Shown here: positions 58,119 to 64,000 of the stretch, piece after piece
Layout of the letters: each line of letters opens with the position of its first letter
Numbering within the stretch: position 1 is the stretch's first letter
Assembly: GCF_041276405.1 (NCBI RefSeq)
Contig: NZ_JBGGGT010000001.1
Location: 1 to 64,000 of the forward strand
Origin: Microvirga sp. TS319
GTDB lineage: Bacteria; Pseudomonadota; Alphaproteobacteria; Rhizobiales; Beijerinckiaceae
DNA: 64,000 bases
Direction of reading: 5' to 3'
The notes under the pieces: generated by a model
What the model was told of the DNA's origin: nothing
Database searches by the model: none
What the model saw: the letters and a program-made list of their open reading frames with translations, nothing else
Program-made: the position numbers and the translations under genes

Positions 58119-58889
58119 ATGGCCAAGACCATTCTCGATATCAAGGGCCTGCGCAAGACATACGGGCAGCACGAAGTCCTCAAGGGTATCGACTGTGCCG
58201 TACAGGAAGGCGAGGTCATTTCCATCATCGGCTCATCCGGCTCCGGCAAGACGACCATGCTTCGCTGCATCAACATGCTGGAGGATTTCCAGGGAGGCAC
58301 GATCAAACTCGACGGCGAGGAAATCGGCTATCATGTCGAGGGCGCGACGCGCCGCCGCAAAAGCGAGAAGGAGATCGCCCGCCAACGCGCTCTGACTGGA
58401 ATGGCATTCCAGCAGTTCAATCTCTTCCCTCACATGACGGCCGCAGAGAACGTCATGCTCGGGCTCATCAAGGTCAAGAAGATGGCAAAGTCCGAGGCAC
58501 GAGCCATCGCCGAGACCTGGCTCGACCGGGTCGGTCTTGCCGCCCGAGTAGACCATTATCCCGGCCAACTGTCGGGCGGCCAGCAGCAACGCGTTGCGAT
58601 TGCCCGTGCCATTGCCATGGCGCCGCGGTTGATGCTGTTCGACGAGGTGACCTCGGCACTCGATCCCGAACTGGTGGGCGAGGTGCTCCAGGTCATCAAG
58701 GGACTCGCCGCCGACGGCATGACCATGCTGCTCGTGACCCACGAGATGCGCTTCGCCTATGAGGTCTCGTCGCGCGTCATCTTCATGAACCAGGGTGTCA
58801 TCTGCGAGGAAGGCAACCCCAGGGAAATGTTCGTGCGGCCGACAACCGAACGGCTCGCCGAGTTCCTCAAGACCTCCAGCTTCAACTAG
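58119..58889 (+). CDS. Amino-acid ABC transporter ATP-binding protein (GlnQ/HisP-like)
   Basis: A 256-residue ATPase. It has Walker [18 protein letters not shown] near residue 40, Q-loop [20 protein letters not shown], signature [17 protein letters not shown], Walker [17 protein letters not shown] and H-loop [16 protein letters not shown]. The start is ATG 58119 (MAKTILD), behind GAGGAG; a longer frame overlapping the permease is rejected. It completes the importer. A slightly long insertion ([22 protein letters not shown]) before the Q-loop is common in this subgroup. Confidence 0.94.
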   Translation: MAKTILDIKGLRKTYGQHEVLKGIDCAVQEGEVISIIGSSGSGKTTMLRCINMLEDFQGGTIKLDGEEIGYHVEGATRRRKSEKEIARQRALTGMAFQQFNLFPHMTAAENVMLGLIKVKKMAKSEARAIAETWLDRVGLAARVDHYPGQLSGGQQQRVAIARAIAMAPRLMLFDEVTSALDPELVGEVLQVIKGLAADGMTMLLVTHEMRFAYEVSSRVIFMNQGVICEEGNPREMFVRPTTERLAEFLKTSSFN

Positions 58890-58906
58890 AAAGAAAGAGA
58901 GCCCTC

Positions 58907-59296
58907 ATGACGATCAAGCGTTACGGTGCCGGGGAAACCGGCGCGGGCGGACAGCCGCTGCCCTTCGCCCGTGCGACCGAGGCCAACGGCTGGCTTTATG
59001 TTTCCGGTCAAGTGCCGATGGAAAAAGGTGAGATCGTGCCTGGCGGCATCGTTGCCCAGACCCGCAAGGCCATCGAGAACATGATCGCGATCCTTAAGGA
59101 GGCTGGCTATGGCCTGGAGGATATCGTGCGCGTCGGCGTCTGGCTCGACGATCCGCGCGACTTCTGGAGCTTTAACGGCGTCTACACGGAATACTTCGGG
59201 GCGAACCCGCCGGCCCGTGCTTGCGTTCAGTCGCGTATGATGGTCGATTGCAAGGTGGAAATCGATTGCGTGGCCTACCGCGCCGATCGCGCCTGA
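58907..59296 (+). CDS. RidA/YjgF family protein
   Basis: A 129-residue RidA-family protein: GQPLPFARATEANGWLYVSGQVPMEKGEIVPGGIVAQTRKAIENMIAILKEAGYGLEDIVRVGVWLDD, with the characteristic Arg in PPARACVQSRMM. RidA proteins hydrolyse reactive enamine/imine intermediates such as 2-aminoacrylate; this one may belong to a substrate-specific subgroup. It lies 17 bp after the importer ATPase. Its presence suggests that the imported compound is an amine or amino acid whose breakdown passes through an imine. Confidence 0.92.
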   Translation: MTIKRYGAGETGAGGQPLPFARATEANGWLYVSGQVPMEKGEIVPGGIVAQTRKAIENMIAILKEAGYGLEDIVRVGVWLDDPRDFWSFNGVYTEYFGANPPARACVQSRMMVDCKVEIDCVAYRADRA

Positions 59297-59316
59297 GAGG
59301 AGAGCTGGAGACGAGC

Positions 59317-60126
59317 ATGGCCGAGTCCGCAAGCGACAATGTAACCCGGCGGACCAGGGGACTGGATCGCGCTTTCGAGATCCTGGAATTCCTGCGCGTG
59401 AAGCGTCAGCCCATGCGGCCCAACGAGATCGCCGCCGAGATCGGCGCACCGCGCTCCTCGGTTTACGAACTCGTCAATCTGCTACTCGGCCATGGCATGC
59501 TTGACTATCAGGGAGGTGACGGGCGGATCTTCCTCGGCCGTCGCCTCTATTTCCTCGGCACGGCTTATGCCGAGGAGTTCGATCTCATGCGCGAATGCGC
59601 CCGCATGCTGGTCCAGCTCGCCGAGGAGACCCGCGAAACGGCGCAGATGTGCCTCCTCGAAGGCAACAAGTACACGGTCGCCATGATGCGCGAGGGGATC
59701 CGTCCGTTTCGCATATCCTCGAATGTCGGCGAGCGCGTCGCCATCCCGTGGACGGCTTCAGGGCGTCTTCTCGTCTCGCACCTTTCGGACCACGAAATCC
59801 TCGATCTCATCCCGCCGGAGGACTTTGTCCTGCCGAATGGGAGGACGTTGGATCCTGCGGATTTCATCGCCCAGGTGCGGGCTGCCACGCGGGACGGCTA
59901 CTTCACCTTCAACAGCGAGGTGGAGAACTTCACCCATTGCTTCGCTGTCCCGATCTATCAGGGTGACAATACCTGCATCGCCACTCTCTGCTTGGTCGCA
60001 CCGCGTGAGGACGGGTTGCGTCACCGCACCGCCTATCTCGATAGCCTGCTGAACGCGGCGCATGAGATCTCGGAAAAGCTTGGTTTTACGTCCCGTCCGA
60101 GACGCGTTTCTTCATCACGGGTTTGA
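59317..60126 (+). CDS. IclR-family transcriptional regulator
   Basis: A 269-residue IclR regulator. The N-terminal winged HTH is GLDRAFEILEFLRVKRQPMRPNEIAAEIGAPRSSVYELVNLLLGHGML. The effector domain has the family blocks VGERVAIPWTASGRLLVSHLS and FAVPIYQGDNTCIATLCLVAP. The start is ATG 59317 (MAESASD), behind GAGGAGAGCTGGAG; the frame is open further up but overlaps RidA. It is the last gene of the importer operon and probably controls the tandem operator at 55826-55862. Confidence 0.93.
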   Translation: MAESASDNVTRRTRGLDRAFEILEFLRVKRQPMRPNEIAAEIGAPRSSVYELVNLLLGHGMLDYQGGDGRIFLGRRLYFLGTAYAEEFDLMRECARMLVQLAEETRETAQMCLLEGNKYTVAMMREGIRPFRISSNVGERVAIPWTASGRLLVSHLSDHEILDLIPPEDFVLPNGRTLDPADFIAQVRAATRDGYFTFNSEVENFTHCFAVPIYQGDNTCIATLCLVAPREDGLRHRTAYLDSLLNAAHEISEKLGFTSRPRRVSSSRV

Positions 60127-60232
60127 GCCGAAGCGGCTTTTGCCGCAATTGTCTAGGCCATGGGTCGCTGGCCACAATGGCCTTGTTCTGCACTGATTGC
60201 CTGTTTGATTGTCGGCCGAGGACGCATCATCG

Positions 60233-60343
60233 GCGCATCGTGCGAAAAAGTGGCCCGATTTTTCGCACGATGCGCTCTTTCCAACGAGGAAGCATCGGAT
60301 GCAATCCCAAAGTGGATTCCACTCTTCACGTCCGATACTCTAG
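60233..60343 (+). repeat. Dispersed palindromic repeat, copy 12
   Basis: GGCGCATCGTGCGAAAAAG...GATTTTTCGCACGATGCGCTC, then AGCATCGGATGCAATCCCAA to CACGTCCGATACTCTAG. Near complete. The terminal CTAG supplies the stop codon of the lipoprotein gene on the other strand. Confidence 0.85.
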
Positions 60344-60744
60344 CGCCTGATCCGGCCAACCGGCACCAGGTCAATTTGAGCTGGGTTAGGCCTATGGTCC
60401 AACATGGCCCCGTTTGCGGCATCCAAGACGAGGCCAACCGATCCGCCAGGGAGGATCGCGTTTCCAAGCATCCCCGGTGCGGCTTGGTCGGTGAGCACCG
60501 GTTTCACGAGGAGGGACACTGGTTTGTATCCTCTGGCTTGCGCGTAGGCGGTGAACTCCGCCTTTCGATTGACCTTCACGACGCACGGGGAGTGGGGACA
60601 TTCGTGCCCGAGAGATGTCCAGATCCGCGCAGACGCTGGGCTGGTGGTGATAGTCACCGTCTCCTCAACCCCGCGCGTTACCGTGTTGCAGGCAGCCAGG
60701 GACAGAGCCGCCCCCGCCGCACATCCCAGAACTCTCGTTCGCAT
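60340..60744 (-). CDS. Small lipoprotein with a PEGA-like region
   Basis: A 134-residue protein with a lipoprotein signal (MRTRVLGCAAGAALSLAAC, lipobox LAAC with Cys19). The mature part VTITTSPASARIWTSLGHECPHSPCVVKVNRKAEFTAYAQARGYKP resembles PEGA-like surface domains. It is sometimes misnamed a translation-initiation-factor-like protein in related genomes. It would be anchored in a membrane, probably the outer one. The stop codon TAG coincides with the edge of repeat copy 12, so the original C-terminus may have been longer. Confidence 0.72.
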   Translation of the reverse strand: MRTRVLGCAAGAALSLAACNTVTRGVEETVTITTSPASARIWTSLGHECPHSPCVVKVNRKAEFTAYAQARGYKPVSLLVKPVLTDQAAPGMLGNAILPGGSVGLVLDAANGAMLDHRPNPAQIDLVPVGRIRR

Positions 60745-61070
60745 GGATCGCCATTCCCGCTCATGTGAGCTCTTACGACCTTACCCTCATCAGCAAGTAA
60801 CGCTCGCGGCCAAGTTGGCCAGTGCAGCGATGATTGAGGTGAGATAGCCCTCAGCGAAGCAGATCCCGCAGTCCGAACGTGGCGCTTGCATCCTTATGGG
60901 CTTGGAGCATCGGATGCGGGAAGTTGATGTGCCCTTTTGGGATTGCACCCGATACTCCCTTCTTGGAAAGAGCGTATCGCTCTCGCGATCTGGAGCACGT
61001 GGTCCGGCTCCCCTCCCGTATATCGATAGAGAAGCGGGACGCGGCTCTCCCCGGATAGGAGCCTGCGCAC
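60745..61070. other. Intergenic stretch with a repeat
   Basis: Contains the degraded repeat copy 13 (60904-60980). I see no gene. Confidence 0.45.
60904..60980 (+). repeat. Dispersed palindromic repeat, copy 13 (degraded)
   Basis: GGAGCATCGGATGCGGGAAG, CCCTTTTGGGATTGCACCCG and ATACTCCCTTCTTGGAAAGAGCG are recognisable pieces of the second half of the unit. Confidence 0.55.
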
Positions 61071-61385
61071 CTATCCGAGGCTGTTCGTTCGCATTTCCCA
61101 TGGCTGCTGATTGGAATCCAGGTCCTGCGGGCGGGAGGGCTGAGGGGGCACGGGATGCTGCTCAATCCTCATCGAGGCTGTTACGGTGAAGATTCGCTGG
61201 TTCTCTTCGTCCCGGACGGTGATGACGACGTCGCCGGTATCGCCCTTCGCCTGCTTGTTCCGGCCAAGCTCGCCGGCTGATTGTACAGCCCCGCGCAAGG
61301 CGGTATCCAAGTCCTTGAACTCGGTGCCCTCGTCATCGCGCACGAAGAGCATCCCATCGTGGATATCGAAGTAGTAGCGGGCCAA
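61071..61385 (-). CDS. DUF6894 protein
   Basis: A 104-residue cytoplasmic protein of the DUF6894 type: ARYYFDIHDGMLFVRDDEGTEFKDLDTALRGAVQSAGELGRN, followed by DVVITVRDEENQRIFTVTASMRIE. The start is TTG at 61385, accepted because GAGAAGAG lies upstream at the right distance and the protein begins as its relatives do. A 35-residue Pro/Gln-rich tail is not part of the domain. The function is unknown. Such genes are numerous and scattered in Methylobacteriaceae. Confidence 0.8.
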   Translation of the reverse strand: MARYYFDIHDGMLFVRDDEGTEFKDLDTALRGAVQSAGELGRNKQAKGDTGDVVITVRDEENQRIFTVTASMRIEQHPVPPQPSRPQDLDSNQQPWEMRTNSLG

Positions 61386-61589
61386 AATGCTCTTCTCGCG
61401 TTTTATGGATCCAGGCGGTCTAAAGTTCGTGGAAGAGGTCTGCTGGTGATCCTCCCGAAATACCTATCGTCGTGGCGGTACCTTGCCACACGCGGGGTTC
61501 GGGAAGCCGCGGCGCAGATCATCCTTGGGGATTTAGACGGCGATGGCTCATCGGTCCTCTATCCCTTCAATCTTCTTTGCCTGGATTAA

Positions 61590-61940
61590 TCAGTGGATGG
61601 ATCGGCTCTGCCTGCTTGCCCCTGCGATCATTTCGACAGCCGTCGCCAGCTCTTGCTCATCGAACTCAAAGAGCCCGCAGCTATCGATGACGGAGCGATC
61701 CGCTTGCGAGTAGACCTCCATCCAGAACAACGGCATGTCAGGGGGCAAATCACGCGCCGGAACTTCGGTCAGCCGTATCTCGAGGTGGCCGAGCCGGGTC
61801 ACGGACACGGTCCGGGAGCCGCCCGTGTCCTGTTCCGTGCAGGCAAGCTGCACATAGGCCCGGATGATCCGCTGCTCGATCTCGTCCGCATCCATCATCG
61901 CCGTTGAGGTATTCGTAGGCTCAAAATGCCGCAGGTTCAT
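61590..61940 (-). CDS. Hypothetical protein, 116 residues
   Basis: A small soluble protein I do not recognise. The start is ATG 61940 (MNLRHFEPT) behind GGAGAAGAG; a TTG 15 bases upstream is possible. The sequence has helical and beta parts (DADEIEQRIIRAYVQLACTEQD, VTRLGHLEIRLTEVP, PLFWMEVYSQADRSVIDSCGLFEFDEQELATAVEMI) and reads as a real folded protein. It lies between the DUF6894 gene and a response regulator and has no clear link to either. Confidence 0.6.
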   Translation of the reverse strand: MNLRHFEPTNTSTAMMDADEIEQRIIRAYVQLACTEQDTGGSRTVSVTRLGHLEIRLTEVPARDLPPDMPLFWMEVYSQADRSVIDSCGLFEFDEQELATAVEMIAGASRQSRSIH

Positions 61941-62284
61941 TTGGCTCTTCTCCAAAGGCTGTCCGTTCCCTGGGACACGTGAGGCTGCTCATCGCTTCTT
62001 TCGCTCGATGAGTGCCCTCTCAAGCCGGGCAACGGCCCTCCAGGGATTGGCCGCGCGCTTCAGATTCGACGAAGTGCCATCGCTGTCCTGGCCAGGCCGA
62101 GCGCCATCGCTCGCGGCCTGCTACGGGACGCGGCGGACATCCTCCTGGACCGAAAGTGGTCGGGAAAGCAGAGCCGCCGGATGGGACCATCACCGGCGCC
62201 ACCAAACAACGGCCCCAGCCGGATTGAAATCAGGCGAGGACCCGGGAAGGGACTAGGGATATTGCTGAGAGGAGCAGCCGATGC
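61941..62284. other. Intergenic stretch, no convincing gene
   Basis: Frames on the plus strand are Arg/Ser/Pro-rich and lack domains; no repeat copy is seen. Confidence 0.4.
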
Positions 62285-62923
62285 TCACGGCTCGACCAGC
62301 TTGTTGCGAACCGCGTAGAGGGCGAGCTCGACCCCGGAGCGCAGGTTGAGCTTGCGCATGGCCGAGGTGCGGTGGGTCTCCACGGTCTTGATGCTGACCG
62401 ACCAGCGCTCGGCGATCTCCCTATTGGTCTGGCCCTCGGCGACAAGCTGGATGACCTCCCGCTCGCGCGACGTCAGGGTGTCGGACGTCACGACCTTGTC
62501 CCCCGCAAGGAAGGTGTCGAGAAGCGTCTCGGAAACCTGGGGAGAGAAGTACGGCTTCTTCCGCAGGAGGGCCTGAACCGCCCTGATGATCTCGGCATCA
62601 TCCTCGGTCTTGAGCAGGTATCCCCGTGCTCCGGCTTTCAGTACGTCGCGTATCACGTCCTCGTTGTTGTGCATCGTGTAGACCAGAACCTCGGTCTTTG
62701 GGCAGGCCTGCCGGATCTGGCGGGTTGCCTCGAGGCCGTTGAGCACCGGAAGCGAATAATCGAGGATCGCCACGTCCGGCGGACTGACGGTGGCCAACTC
62801 GACGGCCATCCGGCCGTTCTCGGCTTCGCCGCAGACCTCCCAGCCCGGCTGCGCCTCGATGAGCGTGCGGAGGCCACGGCGGACGATGGAATGGTCATCG
62901 GTAATCAGGATCCTTACGGTCAT
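62285..62923 (-). CDS. NarL/LuxR-family response regulator
   Basis: A 212-residue response regulator. The receiver domain begins MTVRILITDDHSIVRRGLRTLI, with the phosphoacceptor Asp in VAILDYSLPVLNG near residue 54 and the conserved Lys in ARGYLLKTEDD. The C-terminal LuxR-type HTH is LTSREREVIQLVAEGQTNREIAERWSVSIKTVETHRTSAMRKL. It lies 72 bp downstream of the histidine kinase gene on the same strand, which is probably its partner. Target genes cannot be told from the sequence. Confidence 0.93.
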   Translation of the reverse strand: MTVRILITDDHSIVRRGLRTLIEAQPGWEVCGEAENGRMAVELATVSPPDVAILDYSLPVLNGLEATRQIRQACPKTEVLVYTMHNNEDVIRDVLKAGARGYLLKTEDDAEIIRAVQALLRKKPYFSPQVSETLLDTFLAGDKVVTSDTLTSREREVIQLVAEGQTNREIAERWSVSIKTVETHRTSAMRKLNLRSGVELALYAVRNKLVEP

Positions 62924-62995
62924 GGGCCTCCCTCCGTGTCGGGAGATGTAGTGCCTGCCGGCCTCCCGCCGATAGGGGATGCACCTGTCCTCCTC

Positions 62996-64000
62996 TCAGG
63001 GTTTTCCTGAAGGGTCGCCGGGGCTCGTCCCGGGAGGGGCATCCTGTGGAGCGGACAACTGAACTCCACCGACATCCCCGGAGCTGCCGCCCGGCAGCGT
63101 CGGAAACAGGAGATGGACCCTCGTCCCGTGTCCTTCCTCGCTCTCGAGACGAACCTCCCCATTGCTCTGCTGGACGAAGCCGAGCACCTGGCTGAGGCCG
63201 AGGCCGTTGCCCTGTCCCTTCGTGGTGAAGAACGGATCGAAGGCTTGTTCGACGACCGCAGGAGCCATGCCGACCCCCTGATCAATGACGGAAAGCCGCA
63301 GCCACGCTTGGCTGGCCCGCTCGCCGCCCTCGGCGCCCAGGGCGGTCGGGAAGGGGTGAGGCGGGGCGGAAAGCCCGGTCTCCACCTTGAGGGTGCCGCC
63401 GTCGGGCATGGCGTCCCGCGAGTTGAGCACGAGATTGAGGAGCGTTGCCTCGAGCTGCACCGGGTCCAGGAGACAAGTGGCACCATCGCTTGCCAGCGAG
63501 ATTTCGATCACGATCCGGGGACCTGCGGCCTGCTTCAGGATCATGGCGAACCCCGAGACCAAGTCGTCGATTACTGTGAGGCGGGGCCGGAGGTCCTGCC
63601 GCCTCGCGAAGGCGAGGAGGCTTTCGGTCATGCTCTTCGCGCTCCTGAGGACATGCTCCGTCTCCTCGACCAGTGAAAGGGCATCGGGATTGTTCTTCAG
63701 CGAAGGTTTGAGAAGCGTGCAGGCCGTTTGGACGACGCGGATCGTGTTGCCGAAATCGTGCGCGATGCCGCCGGCGATGCGCCCGAGAGACTCCATTCGT
63801 TGGACACGCCTGAGCCGGGCCTGTTCCTCACGCTCGCGCCGGCGGCTCCTGGACAGGCTGTACACGAGCGCCGCCAAGAGGGCGAGGAGCACCGCCATGG
63901 CGCCGATCACCACGGCAGCGTGTCCTCGCCAGGGGCGCAGCACGGATCGCTGCGCCAGGCCGACGAGCACGAGGGCGGGAACATTGTCCAGAGTACTGTA
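62996..64000 (-). CDS. Sensor histidine kinase, 3' part only
   Basis: The frame is open to the right edge, so the sensor region is outside the window. What is seen is a membrane helix (AAVVIGAMAVLLALLAALVYSL), a short coiled coil and a HisKA-type core. The core has the phosphoacceptor in GGIAHDFGNTIRVVQTA, the N-box NLVLNSRDAMPDGG, and G-boxes DQGVGMAPAV and GQGNGLGLSQVLGFV. The C-terminal tail is Pro/Gly-rich. In the usual H-box (HDFNN) the first Asn is Gly here. It should phosphorylate the NarL-type regulator downstream; HisKA-type kinases are less commonly paired with NarL-type regulators than HisKA_3 kinases. Confidence 0.9.
   Translation of the reverse strand, partial: YSTLDNVPALVLVGLAQRSVLRPWRGHAAVVIGAMAVLLALLAALVYSLSRSRRREREEQARLRRVQRMESLGRIAGGIAHDFGNTIRVVQTACTLLKPSLKNNPDALSLVEETEHVLRSAKSMTESLLAFARRQDLRPRLTVIDDLVSGFAMILKQAAGPRIVIEISLASDGATCLLDPVQLEATLLNLVLNSRDAMPDGGTLKVETGLSAPPHPFPTALGAEGGERASQAWLRLSVIDQGVGMAPAVVEQAFDPFFTTKGQGNGLGLSQVLGFVQQSNGEVRLESEEGHGTRVHLLFPTLPGGSSGDVGGVQLSAPQDAPPGTSPGDPSGKP

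Overview
The window is about 62% G+C by eye, uses alphaproteobacterial codons, and carries a repABC partition/replication module together with gene families typical of Hyphomicrobiales. The best guess is a large plasmid or chromid of a Methylobacteriaceae-like soil or root bacterium (Microvirga is plausible). The lineage is an inference; the repABC module is seen directly.

Region by region: (1) 1-2.7 kb holds the 3' end of a paaG-like phenylacetate isomerase gene, a YigZ/IMPACT gene and a DUF1612/helix-turn-helix gene. (2) 2.9-9.3 kb is the replicon core: repA-repB-repC on the minus strand, a counter-transcribed RNA between repB and repC, two identical 16-bp parS-type palindromes (one inside repB, one 2.4 kb away), and a 2.8-kb gene-poor stretch upstream of repA. 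(3) 9.3-20.4 kb is a pectin/rhamnogalacturonan-oligosaccharide cluster: LacI regulator, GH105 hydrolase, KduI, an unrecognised 848-residue protein, a four-gene sugar ABC importer and KduD. (4) 20.8-26.6 kb is an RND efflux operon flanked by two TetR regulators. (5) 27-31.3 kb holds a DUF1275 membrane protein, a Gly/Arg/Tyr-rich BON protein and two oxidoreductases. (6) 31.8-36.2 kb holds a GH1-like glycosidase, an ABC exporter and a frameshifted phosphotransferase pseudogene. (7) 36.4-46.3 kb is a propionate pathway block: a PccR-type regulator, pccB, a small ORF, pccA, mutA and mutB, followed by decayed remnants of electron-transfer-flavoprotein genes. (8) 46.8-55.4 kb is a patchwork of single genes: a molybdopterin oxidoreductase, an M20 peptidase, an HNH-like protein, DUF488 and a PagL-like protein. 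(9) 55.8-60.1 kb is an amino-acid ABC importer with RidA and IclR genes and a tandem operator. (10) 60.3-64 kb holds a lipoprotein, a DUF6894 protein, a small protein and a two-component pair that runs off the right edge.

The clearest structure not explained by genes is a dispersed palindromic intergenic repeat family. There are about 13 copies in both orientations, built from GCGCATCGTGCG...CGATGCGC and GAGCATCGGA...TCCGATGCTC hairpins and often edged by CTAG. At three genes (kduD, the BON gene and the lipoprotein gene) the TAG at the element edge is the stop codon. Other items worth a second look are the unknown protein of the pectin cluster, the abrupt composition change inside mutA, the duplicated promoter/palindrome (upstream of the DUF1612 gene and again at 8.8 kb), and the tandem inverted repeats with exact 20-bp spacing before the amino-acid importer.

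I saw no rRNA, tRNA, CRISPR array or intact insertion sequence.
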